Notes: a model not told the origin generated them from the letters alone. DNA of 32,769 nt from Bacteroidota bacterium (GCA_963169455.1 CAUJDW010000121.1:1-32769); one strand, 5' to 3'; counted from the stretch's first letter, positions 13,398 through 21,233 are shown. Numbers and translations are program-made.

Positions 13398-14344
13398 GCC
13401 ATATCTTCATCAGCTACTCCAGCAAAGACCGCCCCAAAGCCAAAGCACTCGCCGACATTTTGGAAAAAAAAGGCTGGAAAACCTGGTGGGATAAAAACAT
13501 CGCGCCCGGCAGGGCCTTCGACCGGGCCATTTCCAAAGCCCTGGACGAAGCCGACTGTATCCTGGTGCTCTGGTCCAAAAACTCGGTGGAATCGGACTGG
13601 GTGCTCGAAGAGGCCTACGAGGGGCTGGAAAGAAAGATACTGGCGCCCGCCCTGATCGGCAAAACCCGCCTGCCCTTCGGCTACAGAAGGATACAATACG
13701 TCGACCTGACAAGCTGGAAAGGGGCAGCCAATTCCAAAGCGCTGGACAAGTTGTTCGAAGCCATTGAGCCATTGGTACAGCCCAGGGCGGCAATGGCTGC
13801 ACCCGGCAAAAAGGCAAGCCCGAAGCCCAAGCCGAAGCCTTCACCTAAGCTGAAACGCGCCCGCACTCTCTCCGGGGCACTGGATGGCAAAACCATCGTT
13901 TTCACCGGCGCGCTTTCGGAAAGCCGCAAGGCCCACGCGGAAAAAGTCAAAGCCGTCGGCGCCAATTTTGTCGAGGCCGTGTCCGGCAATACGGACTACC
14001 TGGTGGCCGGTAAGGAGCCCGGCGCCGTAAAACTGCAGGCGGCCGAAAAGCATGGCGTCAAAAAGATCACCGAAAAGCAGTGGCTCAACATGCTGAATGA
14101 GGCCTACCGCCGGACGCTGGCCAACAAGAAGGTCGTCTTCACCGGCAAACTGGATGCCCCACGGGCCGAACTGGAAAAGATCGCCAGAAAACTCGGCGCT
14201 CAGCCTACCGGCAGCATCTCCGGCCAAACGGATTTTCTTGTGGTGGGGCAGAATCCCGGAAAGGTAAAACTGGAGGCCGCAGAAAAATACAGCGTCAGGG
14301 TCATCAGCGAATCGCTCTGGCGGGAGATCGCCGATACGTTGTGA
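13394..14344 (+). CDS. TIR domain protein with two C-terminal BRCT domains
   Basis: The protein has 316 residues. Residues 1-125 are a TIR domain: FISYSSKDRPKAKALADIL, WKTWWDKNIAPGRAFDRAI and ILVLWSKNSVESDWVLEEA, where Glu73 (Trp69 +4) is the likely NADase glutamate. A Lys/Pro-rich linker (KKASPKPKPKPSPKLKR, about 139-155) follows. Residues about 162-235 and 241-314 are two BRCT repeats of the DNA-ligase type, GKTIVFTGALSESR and NKKVVFTGKLDAPR, each with the SG(N/Q)TD(Y/F)LV core and a terminal W. BRCT domains of this class bind DNA ends or nicks, or phosphopeptides. The TIR part could act as an NADase triggered by DNA binding. Its start overlaps the ATC hydrolase-like gene. Domain calls are strong; the combined role is inference. 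Confidence 0.88.
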   Translation: MSHIFISYSSKDRPKAKALADILEKKGWKTWWDKNIAPGRAFDRAISKALDEADCILVLWSKNSVESDWVLEEAYEGLERKILAPALIGKTRLPFGYRRIQYVDLTSWKGAANSKALDKLFEAIEPLVQPRAAMAAPGKKASPKPKPKPSPKLKRARTLSGALDGKTIVFTGALSESRKAHAEKVKAVGANFVEAVSGNTDYLVAGKEPGAVKLQAAEKHGVKKITEKQWLNMLNEAYRRTLANKKVVFTGKLDAPRAELEKIARKLGAQPTGSISGQTDFLVVGQNPGKVKLEAAEKYSVRVISESLWREIADTL

Positions 14345-14354
14345 GAGGCTGTTT

Positions 14355-14382
14355 CAGGTTCCAGGTTCCAGGTTCCAGGTTA
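14355..14382. repeat. 7-bp tandem repeat (CAGGTTC), four units
   Basis: Three CAGGTTC units and one CAGGTTA lie 11 bases after the TIR-BRCT stop. The same 7-bp family is expanded at 16721-16797 and appears again at 32131-32160. Confidence 0.75.
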
Positions 14383-14510
14383 AAAGTTGCCCGGTGATAA
14401 AAGCTTTTACGTAGCTGCCAAGCCGCCTTCCCGTGAATATGCCAGGCATGCCCTGAACCTTCTGCTACTTACTCTGTTTGAATCCCTGAGTTTAAAGTAT
14501 TCCCAACGGT

Positions 14511-14590
14511 AATAGGGTTTGTGCATTTGCGAAACCCGCCCCTCAGATCTCCTAAAGGGGAAGTCCGCCCGCAAATGCACAAAACCTATT
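14511..14590. repeat. Inverted repeat with 21-base arms
   Basis: Arms at 14511-14531 and 14570-14590 pair with one mismatch (core TTTGTGCATTTGCG). Inside is a smaller CCCCT / AGGGG stem. The structure is a folded palindromic element in the gap of 306 bases between the TIR-BRCT gene and pirin; the rest of the gap holds no gene. It may be a dispersed mobile palindrome. Confidence 0.7.
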
Positions 14591-14650
14591 GCAGCCAGGC
14601 CTAATTGTGCGAGACGCACCAGGCGCATCAGGCCTACAAGAGCAATAACC

Positions 14651-15508
14651 ATGCAAAAACAAGTCCTCCATCTCCACGACGCAAGCTACGACCCCATAGC
14701 CGACCTGTCTACCTGGCGGGCTATGCCCACGCGTTCCATTGATCACCTCGACCCCTTCCTGTTCCTGAACCACCACGGCCCGCAGGAATACGGCCCCAAC
14801 AACCGGGGCCTGCCCTTCGGCCCCCACCCGCACCGGGGGTTTGAAACCCTGACCTTTGTGCTGCAGGGCGACATCACCCACCAGGACTCCGTGACCGGGG
14901 AAAGCGTCATCACCGCCGGGGGAATACAGTGGATGACCGCCGGCAGCGGGCTGATCCACGCCGAAGTATCTTCGGAGGAGTTCAAGCGCAAAGGGGGGAT
15001 GGAAGAAGTGATACAGATATGGATGAACCTGCCGGCGAAGTATAAAATGACGGCGCCTAAATACACCGGGCTGCAAAAGGAAAGCATCCCTGCTATCTTC
15101 TTCGATGAGGGCAAAGGCACGCTCCACCTCACCTCCGGCAGCTACCAGGGCCAGCATGGGCCGGTGGAGTCTTTGACCGGCCTGTTCACCTCTACTATTG
15201 ACATCAAAAGCGGCGGCGCTTTTCAGGACGAACTGCCCGACGGCAGCCAGGTGCTGTTGTATGTCGTCAACGGGCAGGTGGAAATCAACGGAGCTATCGC
15301 CAAAGAGCACCAGTTGGTAGAACTGAGCCTCAAAGGCACGGAATTACAAATAACGGCTCAACAGGACAGCCAGCTCGTCTATTGCTACGGCATGCCGTTC
15401 AACGAGCCCATCGTCGCACACGGCCCTTTTGTGATGAACACCCACGAAGAGATCCGGCAGGCGATAATGGATTACCAGTCGGGGAAGCTGGGGAGATTGG
15501 TGCTGTGA
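14651..15508 (+). CDS. Pirin family protein
   Basis: The protein has 285 residues from ATG 14651; upstream in-frame codons to 14519 run through the inverted repeat and are not coding-like. It is a bicupin of the pirin type, with FLFLNHHGPQEYGPNNRGLPFGPHPHRGFETLTFVLQG carrying metal ligands His59 and His61, and MTAGSGLIHAEV carrying His103 and Glu105. The C-terminal cupin follows (YVVNGQVEINGA), ending in VAHGPFVMNTHEEIRQAIMDYQ. Pirins are cytoplasmic metal proteins, and some have quercetinase activity. The function in this organism is unknown. Confidence 0.93.
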   Translation: MQKQVLHLHDASYDPIADLSTWRAMPTRSIDHLDPFLFLNHHGPQEYGPNNRGLPFGPHPHRGFETLTFVLQGDITHQDSVTGESVITAGGIQWMTAGSGLIHAEVSSEEFKRKGGMEEVIQIWMNLPAKYKMTAPKYTGLQKESIPAIFFDEGKGTLHLTSGSYQGQHGPVESLTGLFTSTIDIKSGGAFQDELPDGSQVLLYVVNGQVEINGAIAKEHQLVELSLKGTELQITAQQDSQLVYCYGMPFNEPIVAHGPFVMNTHEEIRQAIMDYQSGKLGRLVL

Positions 15509-15530
15509 AGCAGGAAGCCAGTACGTCAGT

Positions 15531-15606
15531 CTTGGCGTCTCAGCGGTTCAAAAAAAACGCGAGGACTTTGCGCCCTTCGCGCCTTCTTCGCGACCTTTGC
15601 GGTAAA
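15531..15606. repeat. Short GC-rich degenerate repeat (CTTTGCG / CTTCGCG)
   Basis: The stretch before the acetyltransferase repeats ACTTTGCGCC, CTTCGCGCC, CTTCGCGACC and TTTGCGGT with small changes. It looks like a dispersed, imperfect intergenic repeat of a kind common in Bacteroidota. It holds no gene. Confidence 0.5.
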
Positions 15607-15636
15607 TAACCCTCGGCCGCACCAAACCAACCAAAA

Positions 15637-16380
15637 ATGCTCATCCCCGAAGTCTCCGAAGGCCTGGAACGCCTGGGCGTCCGCAAAAGCGACACCCTGT
15701 TGGTGCATTCCTCCTTCAAATCGCTGGGCCGGATACCCTATAGCGCCATCGCTTTTTTGAGCGCCTTCATCGACTACCTGAGCGAAGGCACGCTCCTCCT
15801 TCCGGCCCTGAGCTATGAGAACGTGTCGGATAGGAACCCCTGCTTCGACCTCCGGAAAACGAAATCCTGCATCGGCTACCTGCCCGAAGTGTTCCGGAAA
15901 AACTTCGGGGTGGCCCGGAGCATTCACCCCACCCATTCCGTCTGCGCCCTTGGCAGGGAGGCCCGCTCCATCACCCACCGGCACCGGGAGGACAGCACGC
16001 CCTGCGGCCCGAACTCGCCTTTTTCGCTGCTGCCGGAGTACAGCGGCAAGATACTGATGCTGGGTTGCGGGCTGCGCCCCAATACTTCCATGCACGCCAT
16101 TGAGGAATTGTTCGAGCCGGAGTATCTGTTCGACGGGCAACTCAATTACACCATCATCGAACAGGAAGGGATTTGTTATGACCGGCCCTACACCATCCAC
16201 GACTTCCGGGGCTGGATACAGCGCTATGACAGGATTATGAACACCAATGCGGATAACTGGATCCGGCAAGGCCACATCTTCCGGGCGGAATGCCATTTAC
16301 TGGACGCCCGTACACTTTGGGAAAAGGCCAAAACGCGGCTGGCGGAAAACTCCCTTTATTTTGTCGAAAAAGAGGGTTGA
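15637..16380 (+). CDS. AAC(3)-family N-acetyltransferase
   Basis: The protein has 247 residues with the motif order of the aminoglycoside 3-N-acetyltransferase family: TLLVHSSFKSLGRI, LLLPALSYENVS, RSIHPTHSVCALG (His97, His100), PCGPNSPFSLLPE and LGCGLRPNTSMHAIEE with the catalytic His153. True resistance enzymes are about 260-290 residues. Many family members of this size act on other substrates such as capsular or secondary-metabolite sugars. No antibiotic or glycan gene lies beside it, so resistance should not be assumed. The family is confident; the substrate is unknown. Confidence 0.85.
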   Translation: MLIPEVSEGLERLGVRKSDTLLVHSSFKSLGRIPYSAIAFLSAFIDYLSEGTLLLPALSYENVSDRNPCFDLRKTKSCIGYLPEVFRKNFGVARSIHPTHSVCALGREARSITHRHREDSTPCGPNSPFSLLPEYSGKILMLGCGLRPNTSMHAIEELFEPEYLFDGQLNYTIIEQEGICYDRPYTIHDFRGWIQRYDRIMNTNADNWIRQGHIFRAECHLLDARTLWEKAKTRLAENSLYFVEKEG

Positions 16381-16520
16381 GCAATCCATTTTGCTACTCA
16401 GGTTTTGATGCACCGGAGGCAGAAAGTTGTTATTCTGTTAAAGGAAAATGAGAAGGGGATAGGGCCCTGATCATTGTGATTTCTAATGAGTAACTATTTT
16501 GGGTTCCTTTAGCGGCAATC

Positions 16521-16609
16521 TGGAACGTGGGCCTGTGGCCCGCGACGCACGCAGAGCCCCTCCCTAGGCCTACTGATTATCACTTCGCGGGCCACAGGCC
16601 AGCGTTCCA
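16521..16609. repeat. Inverted repeat with 25-base arms
   Basis: Arms 16521-16545 and 16585-16609 are reverse complements with two mismatches (core GGCCTGTGGCCCGCG), around a 39-base centre. It lies in a gap of 465 bases (16381-16845) that also holds the 7-bp repeat array and no gene. It resembles a REP-type dispersed palindrome. Confidence 0.8.
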
Positions 16610-16720
16610 ACCTGAATAGTTGCTCTATGTGCCATTATGGCCCTAAAACCTGAAACCCACTAAGGAGGCTGAGGGACGGGGAGAAGGGGAGGTGAGCTGA
16701 ACTCCGGTCAAACCGGGCAA

Positions 16721-16797
16721 CCTGTAACCTGTAACCTGTAACCTGTAACCTGTAACCTGTAACCTGTAACCTGTAACCTGTAACCTGTAACCTGTAA
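16721..16797. repeat. 7-bp tandem repeat, eleven perfect units of CCTGTAA
   Basis: Eleven exact units run over 77 bases, ending 49 bases before ATG 16846. The unit is the reverse complement of TTACAGG, related to the CAGGTTN repeats at 14355 and 32131. As it is not a multiple of three, unit gain or loss would not keep a frame. It is not in a gene. Perfect copies imply recent expansion. Confidence 0.92.
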
Positions 16798-16845
16798 CCA
16801 TACCAGCTCTCCCACTTGTTTTTAGACGGTAAAACTTCCTGCGCC

Positions 16846-17556
16846 ATGGTAACGCAAAAACTTCATAACACCATCAGCCCGGATACCCGGCAGAACATCC
16901 AAAAACGGCTGCTGCAGATTTCTGCATCCCTGATTTTCATCGCCATTGTTTTGTTTGTGTCAGCCGGAAGCTTTCGATGGCTTTACGGCTGGTTGTATAT
17001 CGCCGCCTCGATAATGATCCTTGCGGTGAATGCCATTGTCTTTCCGGCGGAACTGATCTCGGAGCGAGGCAGGAAGAAGGAGAACGTGGAAAAATGGGAT
17101 AAGGTAATGAGCGGCCTGATCACCATTCCCTGGCTGGCGCTTTTTATCGTGGCCGGCCTGGACATTCGTTTTGGATGGACTTCTGAATGGGCAGTATGGG
17201 TACATGTGGCCGGCCTGGCCTTCTTTTTCCTGGGCAATGCCCTGGTGAGCTGGTCCATGATTTCCAACCTCTACTTTTCCACCGCGGTTCGCATCCAATA
17301 CGACCGCGGCCATACGGTGGCCAGCGGCGGCCCCTATCGGTTTGTCCGCCACCCCGGATATGTGGGGATGATCATTTTCAATCTCGCCACGCCATTCCTG
17401 CTCGGTTCGGCCTGGGCGCTGATGCCGGCGGGCCTTACGAGCGCTTTGTTTATTGTCAGAACCCACCTGGAAGACAATACCCTGAAGGAAAAACTGGAAG
17501 GGTACCGGGAATATGCGGAGCGGGTGAAACATCGCCTGGTTCCAGGCATCTGGTAG
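16846..17556 (+). CDS. Isoprenylcysteine carboxyl methyltransferase-like membrane protein
   Basis: The protein has 236 residues from ATG 16846, with about five membrane helices (24-40, 44-68, 89-106, 116-140, 172-195). The GPYRFVRHPGYVG block at 162-174 and the C-terminal RTHLEDNTLKEKLEGYREYAERV form the SAM-binding signature of the ICMT/PEMT-like family. Bacterial relatives methylate lipids or unknown small molecules, not prenylated proteins as in eukaryotes. It is convergent with the UbiA-like gene, ending 13 bases before that gene's stop. The family is firm; the substrate is unknown. Confidence 0.82.
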   Translation: MVTQKLHNTISPDTRQNIQKRLLQISASLIFIAIVLFVSAGSFRWLYGWLYIAASIMILAVNAIVFPAELISERGRKKENVEKWDKVMSGLITIPWLALFIVAGLDIRFGWTSEWAVWVHVAGLAFFFLGNALVSWSMISNLYFSTAVRIQYDRGHTVASGGPYRFVRHPGYVGMIIFNLATPFLLGSAWALMPAGLTSALFIVRTHLEDNTLKEKLEGYREYAERVKHRLVPGIW

Positions 17557-17569
17557 GAAGTGAGCGGCC

Positions 17570-18418
17570 TTACCTCATTATCCAAACCAGCGCAAACTGC
17601 AGCACCATCATTCCATCCAACACCCCTGTGTAATAATAATCATGTTGTACCCGGCCGGCGGCGGCAACGAGCGCATAAGTAATGAGGGCCGATAAGGCGA
17701 GCGCCCGGAAATGCCCCGGGTTGTATACATCGATATGGAAGTTCAGCCATGCCAGGGCCAGCATGGCCAGCAGGCAGGCCAGGGAAAGCAATTTGGCAGC
17801 CCGCAGGCCCCAGCGGGCGGGAATGGTCCGTACGCCGTTGAAGCGGTCGATCTCCAGGTCGCGGATGTCGAAGGGCAGGGTGATGGCGAAGACAAAAAAG
17901 GCCCGTTCCAATACCATGGCATACATGGGGATATTCCAGCCCATTCCAAACTCCCGGGCGGGCAGGTAAACGGTAATCCAGGCCCAGGCAATGGCAATGA
18001 GAAATACCTTGACGTAATTCAGGTCGCGCAGGCGGCGGCCGCCCCAAAAAGGCAAAACATAGCCCAGCGCGGCCAGAGCCGGCAGGATGGTAGCGAGCTG
18101 AAGAGGCCGGGTAAGCTGTAAAAAACAAATGACGGCTCCCACGGCGGATACGGCAGCATAAAATGAAATGTGCCGTTTAAACTGCGCAATGACTTTATAG
18201 CGGCCGTGCGATTGAAAGGGCCCGGCCTTCTGCAGGCCGATGATGCGATGAAGCGCGTAAAGCAGGAGCGTGGCGAAGAAGATGAATCCCAGCAAAGGAG
18301 TAGGCTGTACGCTTCCCATAAGCAGGAACTGGGTTTGAACCGCCATGGCTGCAGCCGCACAGGCAATCCAGAGGTTGCTGTACAGGAGGAAATCGATGAT
18401 GGCAATAATGAAGCGCAT
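17570..18418 (-). CDS. UbiA-like membrane prenyltransferase homologue lacking the first Asp motif
   Basis: The protein has 282 residues from ATG 18418. A longer frame to 18469 runs into the 8-bp repeats. Eight to nine hydrophobic helices fit the UbiA superfamily, and FDIRDLEIDR (183-192) followed by FNGVRTIPARWG is the second Asp-rich motif. The first motif (normally NDxxDxxxD) should lie at 53-66, where the sequence is YALHRIIGLQK, so the diphosphate-binding Asp residues are absent. Such proteins occur in Bacteroidota and may not be classical prenyltransferases. The gene is convergent with the ICMT-like gene. Confidence 0.7.
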   Translation of the reverse strand: MRFIIAIIDFLLYSNLWIACAAAAMAVQTQFLLMGSVQPTPLLGFIFFATLLLYALHRIIGLQKAGPFQSHGRYKVIAQFKRHISFYAAVSAVGAVICFLQLTRPLQLATILPALAALGYVLPFWGGRRLRDLNYVKVFLIAIAWAWITVYLPAREFGMGWNIPMYAMVLERAFFVFAITLPFDIRDLEIDRFNGVRTIPARWGLRAAKLLSLACLLAMLALAWLNFHIDVYNPGHFRALALSALITYALVAAAGRVQHDYYYTGVLDGMMVLQFALVWIMR

Positions 18419-18437
18419 AAGCCCGGGACTTACCTGA

Positions 18438-18695
18438 GCGCCCTCAGCAATATAACAACACAGCAACACGGCAATATAACAAGGAGGCTGCTCCGAAAAG
18501 TCCCGGATGGGAGTGATGGAGCGCTGGATTGCTGGAATATTGAAACGGGGTTATGCGTAAACAGCTGTTGCATAAGCTACAATGCATTAATACAAAACTC
18601 TATGAATCCATTACTCCCGCCCAAAGTACTTTCCGGAGCGCCCTCAACAATATAGCAATATAGCAATATAGCAATATAACAATATAGCAATATAG
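18438..18695. repeat. Two 8-bp repeat arrays sharing a GAGCGCCCTC lead-in
   Basis: Four CAATATRR-type units at 18448-18479 and six at 18648-18695 are each preceded by GAGCGCCCTCA, exactly 200 bases apart. Between them GCTCCGAAAAGT and its imperfect inverse CTTTCCGGAGC face each other. The gap of 308 bases between UbiA-like and M42 genes holds no gene. The unit is the same as at 9250-9356. Confidence 0.8.
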
Positions 18696-18726
18696 CCCCC
18701 ACCATGCAAGCCGCCCCCCGCCTTAT

Positions 18727-19830
18727 CTAGAAGTACTTGAAATTGTGTCCGCTTTCAATTTTCAGCAGCACCTCATAGATCAGCCTGATGACGTTGCTGA
18801 CATCTTCCTTATGCGCCATTTCTACTGTGGTGTGCATATACCGGAGCGGCAGGGAAATGAGGGCTGAGGGCACGCCGCCGTTGGAATAGGCGAAGGCGTC
18901 GGTATCGGTGCCGGTGCGCCGCGAGGCGGCTTCGCGCTGGAAGGGGATGCCCTTTTCTTCGGCCGTTTCGATGATGATCTGGAGCAGCTTATTGTGCACA
19001 GCGGGAGCATAGGTGATGGACGGGCCCGCGCCGCTTTTGACGTCGCCGAATTTCTTGCTGCTCACCAGCGGGGTGTGGGTGTCGTGGGTGACGTCGGTGA
19101 CGATGGCGACATTGGGCCTGATGCTTTGGGCCACCATTTCGGCGCCGCGCAGCCCCACTTCTTCCTGTACCGAATTGACCACATAGAGGCTGTAGGGCAG
19201 GTTGGTTTTGTTCTCGTGCACCAGCCGGGCCACTTCCGCCACGCAGAAGCCTCCCATGCGGTTGTCGAGCGCCCGGCCGACGTAATATCTGCCGTTTAGA
19301 ATGGCCATTTCATCCTCGTAGGTGATTACGCAGCCCACGTGGATGCCCATATTGAGCACCTCTTCTTTGTCCTTGGCGCCCACGTCGATGAAGATGTTGT
19401 CGAGGCGGGGGGCCAGCTTGGCGTCTTCGCCTTGCCGGGTGTGGATGGCGGGCCAGCCGAAAACGCCTTTGACGATGCCTTTTTTGGTGTGGATGTTGAC
19501 CCGTTTGGACGGGGCTATCACGTGGTCGGAGCCGCCATTGCGGATGACGTTAATGAAGCCGTCATCGGAGATGTAATGGACGAACCAGGATATTTCATCG
19601 GCATGCCCTTCGATGACTACCCGGTAGTCTTTTCCGGGATTGATCACCCCGTAGGCGGTGCCGTAATTATCCAGATGCCATTCATCGACGTATGGTTTGA
19701 GGTATTCCAGCCACAATTGCTGGCCGGCGGCCTCGAAACCCGTCGGAGAGGCGTTGTTGAGGTATTTTTGGAGAAAAGCCTCCGATTGAGGCGTTATGAT
19801 CGATGTACCGTTACTGCTTTTGGACTCCAT
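18727..19830 (-). CDS. M42 family metallo-aminopeptidase
   Basis: The protein has 367 residues from ATG 19830; a frame start at 19920 would cross the promoter. Residues EGHADEI (His76), RALDNRMGG (Asp189), QEEVGLRG (Glu223 base, Glu224), VTDVTHDT (Asp246) and RYMHTTVE (His333) are the two-zinc and catalytic ligands of M42 peptidases, which form large tetrahedral cytoplasmic complexes that remove N-terminal residues from peptides. The length is normal for the family. A clear -7 element lies 28 bases upstream, so it has its own promoter although pyrE lies just ahead on the same strand. Confidence 0.93.
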   Translation of the reverse strand: MESKSSNGTSIITPQSEAFLQKYLNNASPTGFEAAGQQLWLEYLKPYVDEWHLDNYGTAYGVINPGKDYRVVIEGHADEISWFVHYISDDGFINVIRNGGSDHVIAPSKRVNIHTKKGIVKGVFGWPAIHTRQGEDAKLAPRLDNIFIDVGAKDKEEVLNMGIHVGCVITYEDEMAILNGRYYVGRALDNRMGGFCVAEVARLVHENKTNLPYSLYVVNSVQEEVGLRGAEMVAQSIRPNVAIVTDVTHDTHTPLVSSKKFGDVKSGAGPSITYAPAVHNKLLQIIIETAEEKGIPFQREAASRRTGTDTDAFAYSNGGVPSALISLPLRYMHTTVEMAHKEDVSNVIRLIYEVLLKIESGHNFKYF

Positions 19831-19857
19831 TTCCTGTCTGCGTTGAAAATTGACCGG

Positions 19858-19865
19858 CAAAGATA
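19858..19865 (-). promoter_or_regulatory. -7 element TATCTTTG for the M42 peptidase
   Basis: The minus strand reads TATCTTTG, an exact TAnnTTTG, 28 bases upstream of ATG 19830. No good -33 partner is seen. It supports the shorter start. Confidence 0.5.
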
Positions 19866-19926
19866 TAAATAAAAGGTTCTGAGCGTTGTTTTCCGGCCGA
19901 AAATTTAGGCAATAAAGCATTCAATT

Positions 19927-20562
19927 TCAGGCAAATGCTGCTCCCCATTCCTGTGGGCCCAGCCTCCACTGCCGCAAGGCCTCCAGGGCGCCGCTATCGA
20001 TGTATTGCTCGGCCACGGCCACTTCGATCAGCGCGTCGTAATAGCTCAGGGTGTCGTAAGGGCAGTGGGCGGCCCGGAAAGCCTCCTCCGCCTGGGGGAA
20101 ACCGTAGGAAAAGATGGCCAGCACCCCGGCTACTTCGCAGCCGGCTTCGCGCAGGGCCTCCACGGCTTTGAGGCAGCTGCCCCCGGTGGAGATGAGGTCT
20201 TCGACGACAAGCACCCGGGCGCCGGGCCGGGCTTCCCCTTCGATCTGGTTCTGCCGGCCATGCCCCTTGGCTTTGTCGCGCACATAGATGAAAGGCAGCG
20301 ACAGCCGTTCCGCCAGCAGGGCGCCGTGGGCGATGCCGGCCGTGGCCACCCCCGCCACCGTGCCGAACGGCTGGAAAGCTTCGGCCTTGCCGGCAAAGCT
20401 GTCGATGATGAAGCGGCGGATGGCAGGGTAGGACAATACCACCCGGTTGTCGCAGTAAATGGGCGATTTCAGGCCGGAAGCCCAGGTGAAGGGCTTTTGC
20501 GGGCTCAGTTTTATTGCATTAATTTGCAGCAGCTTTCTGGCTACTTCGGCAGCAATGTTCAT
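19927..20562 (-). CDS. pyrE: Orotate phosphoribosyltransferase
   Basis: The protein has 211 residues, normal for PyrE. It joins orotate with PRPP to make orotidine 5'-phosphate in pyrimidine synthesis. Seen are FTWASGLKSPIYCDNR (substrate hood), GVATAGIAHGALLAE, the catalytic-loop region YVRDKAKGHGRQNQIEG and the PRPP-binding VLVVEDLISTGGS (117-129). It starts 20 bases from the divergent NUDIX gene. The downstream M42 gene has its own promoter. Confidence 0.97.
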   Translation of the reverse strand: MNIAAEVARKLLQINAIKLSPQKPFTWASGLKSPIYCDNRVVLSYPAIRRFIIDSFAGKAEAFQPFGTVAGVATAGIAHGALLAERLSLPFIYVRDKAKGHGRQNQIEGEARPGARVLVVEDLISTGGSCLKAVEALREAGCEVAGVLAIFSYGFPQAEEAFRAAHCPYDTLSYYDALIEVAVAEQYIDSGALEALRQWRLGPQEWGAAFA

Positions 20563-20579
20563 CCCTAAACTGGTTTTCG

Positions 20580-20587
20580 CAAATGTA
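20580..20587 (-). promoter_or_regulatory. -7 element TACATTTG for pyrE, overlapping the NUDIX start codon
   Basis: The minus strand reads TACATTTG, an exact TAnnTTTG, 18 bases upstream of the pyrE ATG. The plus-strand ATG of the NUDIX gene (20583-20585) lies inside it. Confidence 0.5.
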
Positions 20588-21233
20588 CAAAATCTACATC
20601 AATGGCACGCCCCTCTTTCTGGCAGCCACGGAAGAAGCAGGCGGAACCCCCTCTTCCAGGCCCGAAGCCATGGCGGCGCCCTACCACGGCAACCCCAGGA
20701 TGCTGCTCAACTACATCGACATGCTGGAAAAGAACCCCCGCTTCGGCTCGCTGACCCTCTACTGCGACGACCCGGAGCAGTTGTTCCGCGACTTTGCCAG
20801 CTTGTTCCGGATCATCGAAGCCGCCGGCGGTATGGTTTTCAACCCGGAGGGCAAGGTGCTGCTCATCTACCGGCTCGGTTACTGGGACCTGCCCAAGGGC
20901 AAGATCGAAAAGGGCGAAAGCAGGGAAGCCGCCGCCCTGCGCGAAGTGGAGGAGGAAACCGGGCTGTCGGGCCTGGCCCTTGGCCCCTATATCGGGCTGA
21001 CTTACCACACCTATCACGACCGCAAAAACCGCCGTGTCCTGAAGCGCACTTTCTGGTACCGCATGCAGGCTTCCCAAACCGAACTCAAGCCCCAGGCCGA
21101 GGAGGACATCGAACATGCCGAATGGGTGGACGCCCGAAGTTTTCTGGCTTCTTCCCCGGAGCTATACGGCAATATCAGGGATTTGTTGTTGGAGGAAGTG
21201 AAGGAGAAACCTGGGGCAGGAGAGGCGAGCTGA
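20583..21233 (+). CDS. NUDIX hydrolase with N-terminal extension
   Basis: The protein has 216 residues. The Nudix box is complete at 106-128 (G-x5-E-x7-REVEEETGL, reading GKIEKGESREAAALREVEEE), with the metal-binding Glu residues. WDLPKG just before it and TYHDRKNRRVLKRTFWYRM after it fit the diphosphohydrolase fold. Residues 1-80 (MYKIYINGTPLFLAA..., YCDDPEQLFRDFASLFRIIEAAGG) are an extra N-terminal part that I have not matched to a named domain. It is divergent from pyrE with 20 bases between. NUDIX enzymes clean oxidised or regulatory nucleotides; the substrate here is unknown. Confidence 0.93.
   Translation: MYKIYINGTPLFLAATEEAGGTPSSRPEAMAAPYHGNPRMLLNYIDMLEKNPRFGSLTLYCDDPEQLFRDFASLFRIIEAAGGMVFNPEGKVLLIYRLGYWDLPKGKIEKGESREAAALREVEEETGLSGLALGPYIGLTYHTYHDRKNRRVLKRTFWYRMQASQTELKPQAEEDIEHAEWVDARSFLASSPELYGNIRDLLLEEVKEKPGAGEAS

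Noticed and set aside
15637-16380. Aminoglycoside resistance gene
   Set aside because: The AAC(3) fold is present, but length and context do not support a resistance role; kept as a general acetyltransferase.
16721-16797. Repeat array as a CRISPR
   Set aside because: Units are 7 bases and contiguous with no spacers, and no cas genes are present.
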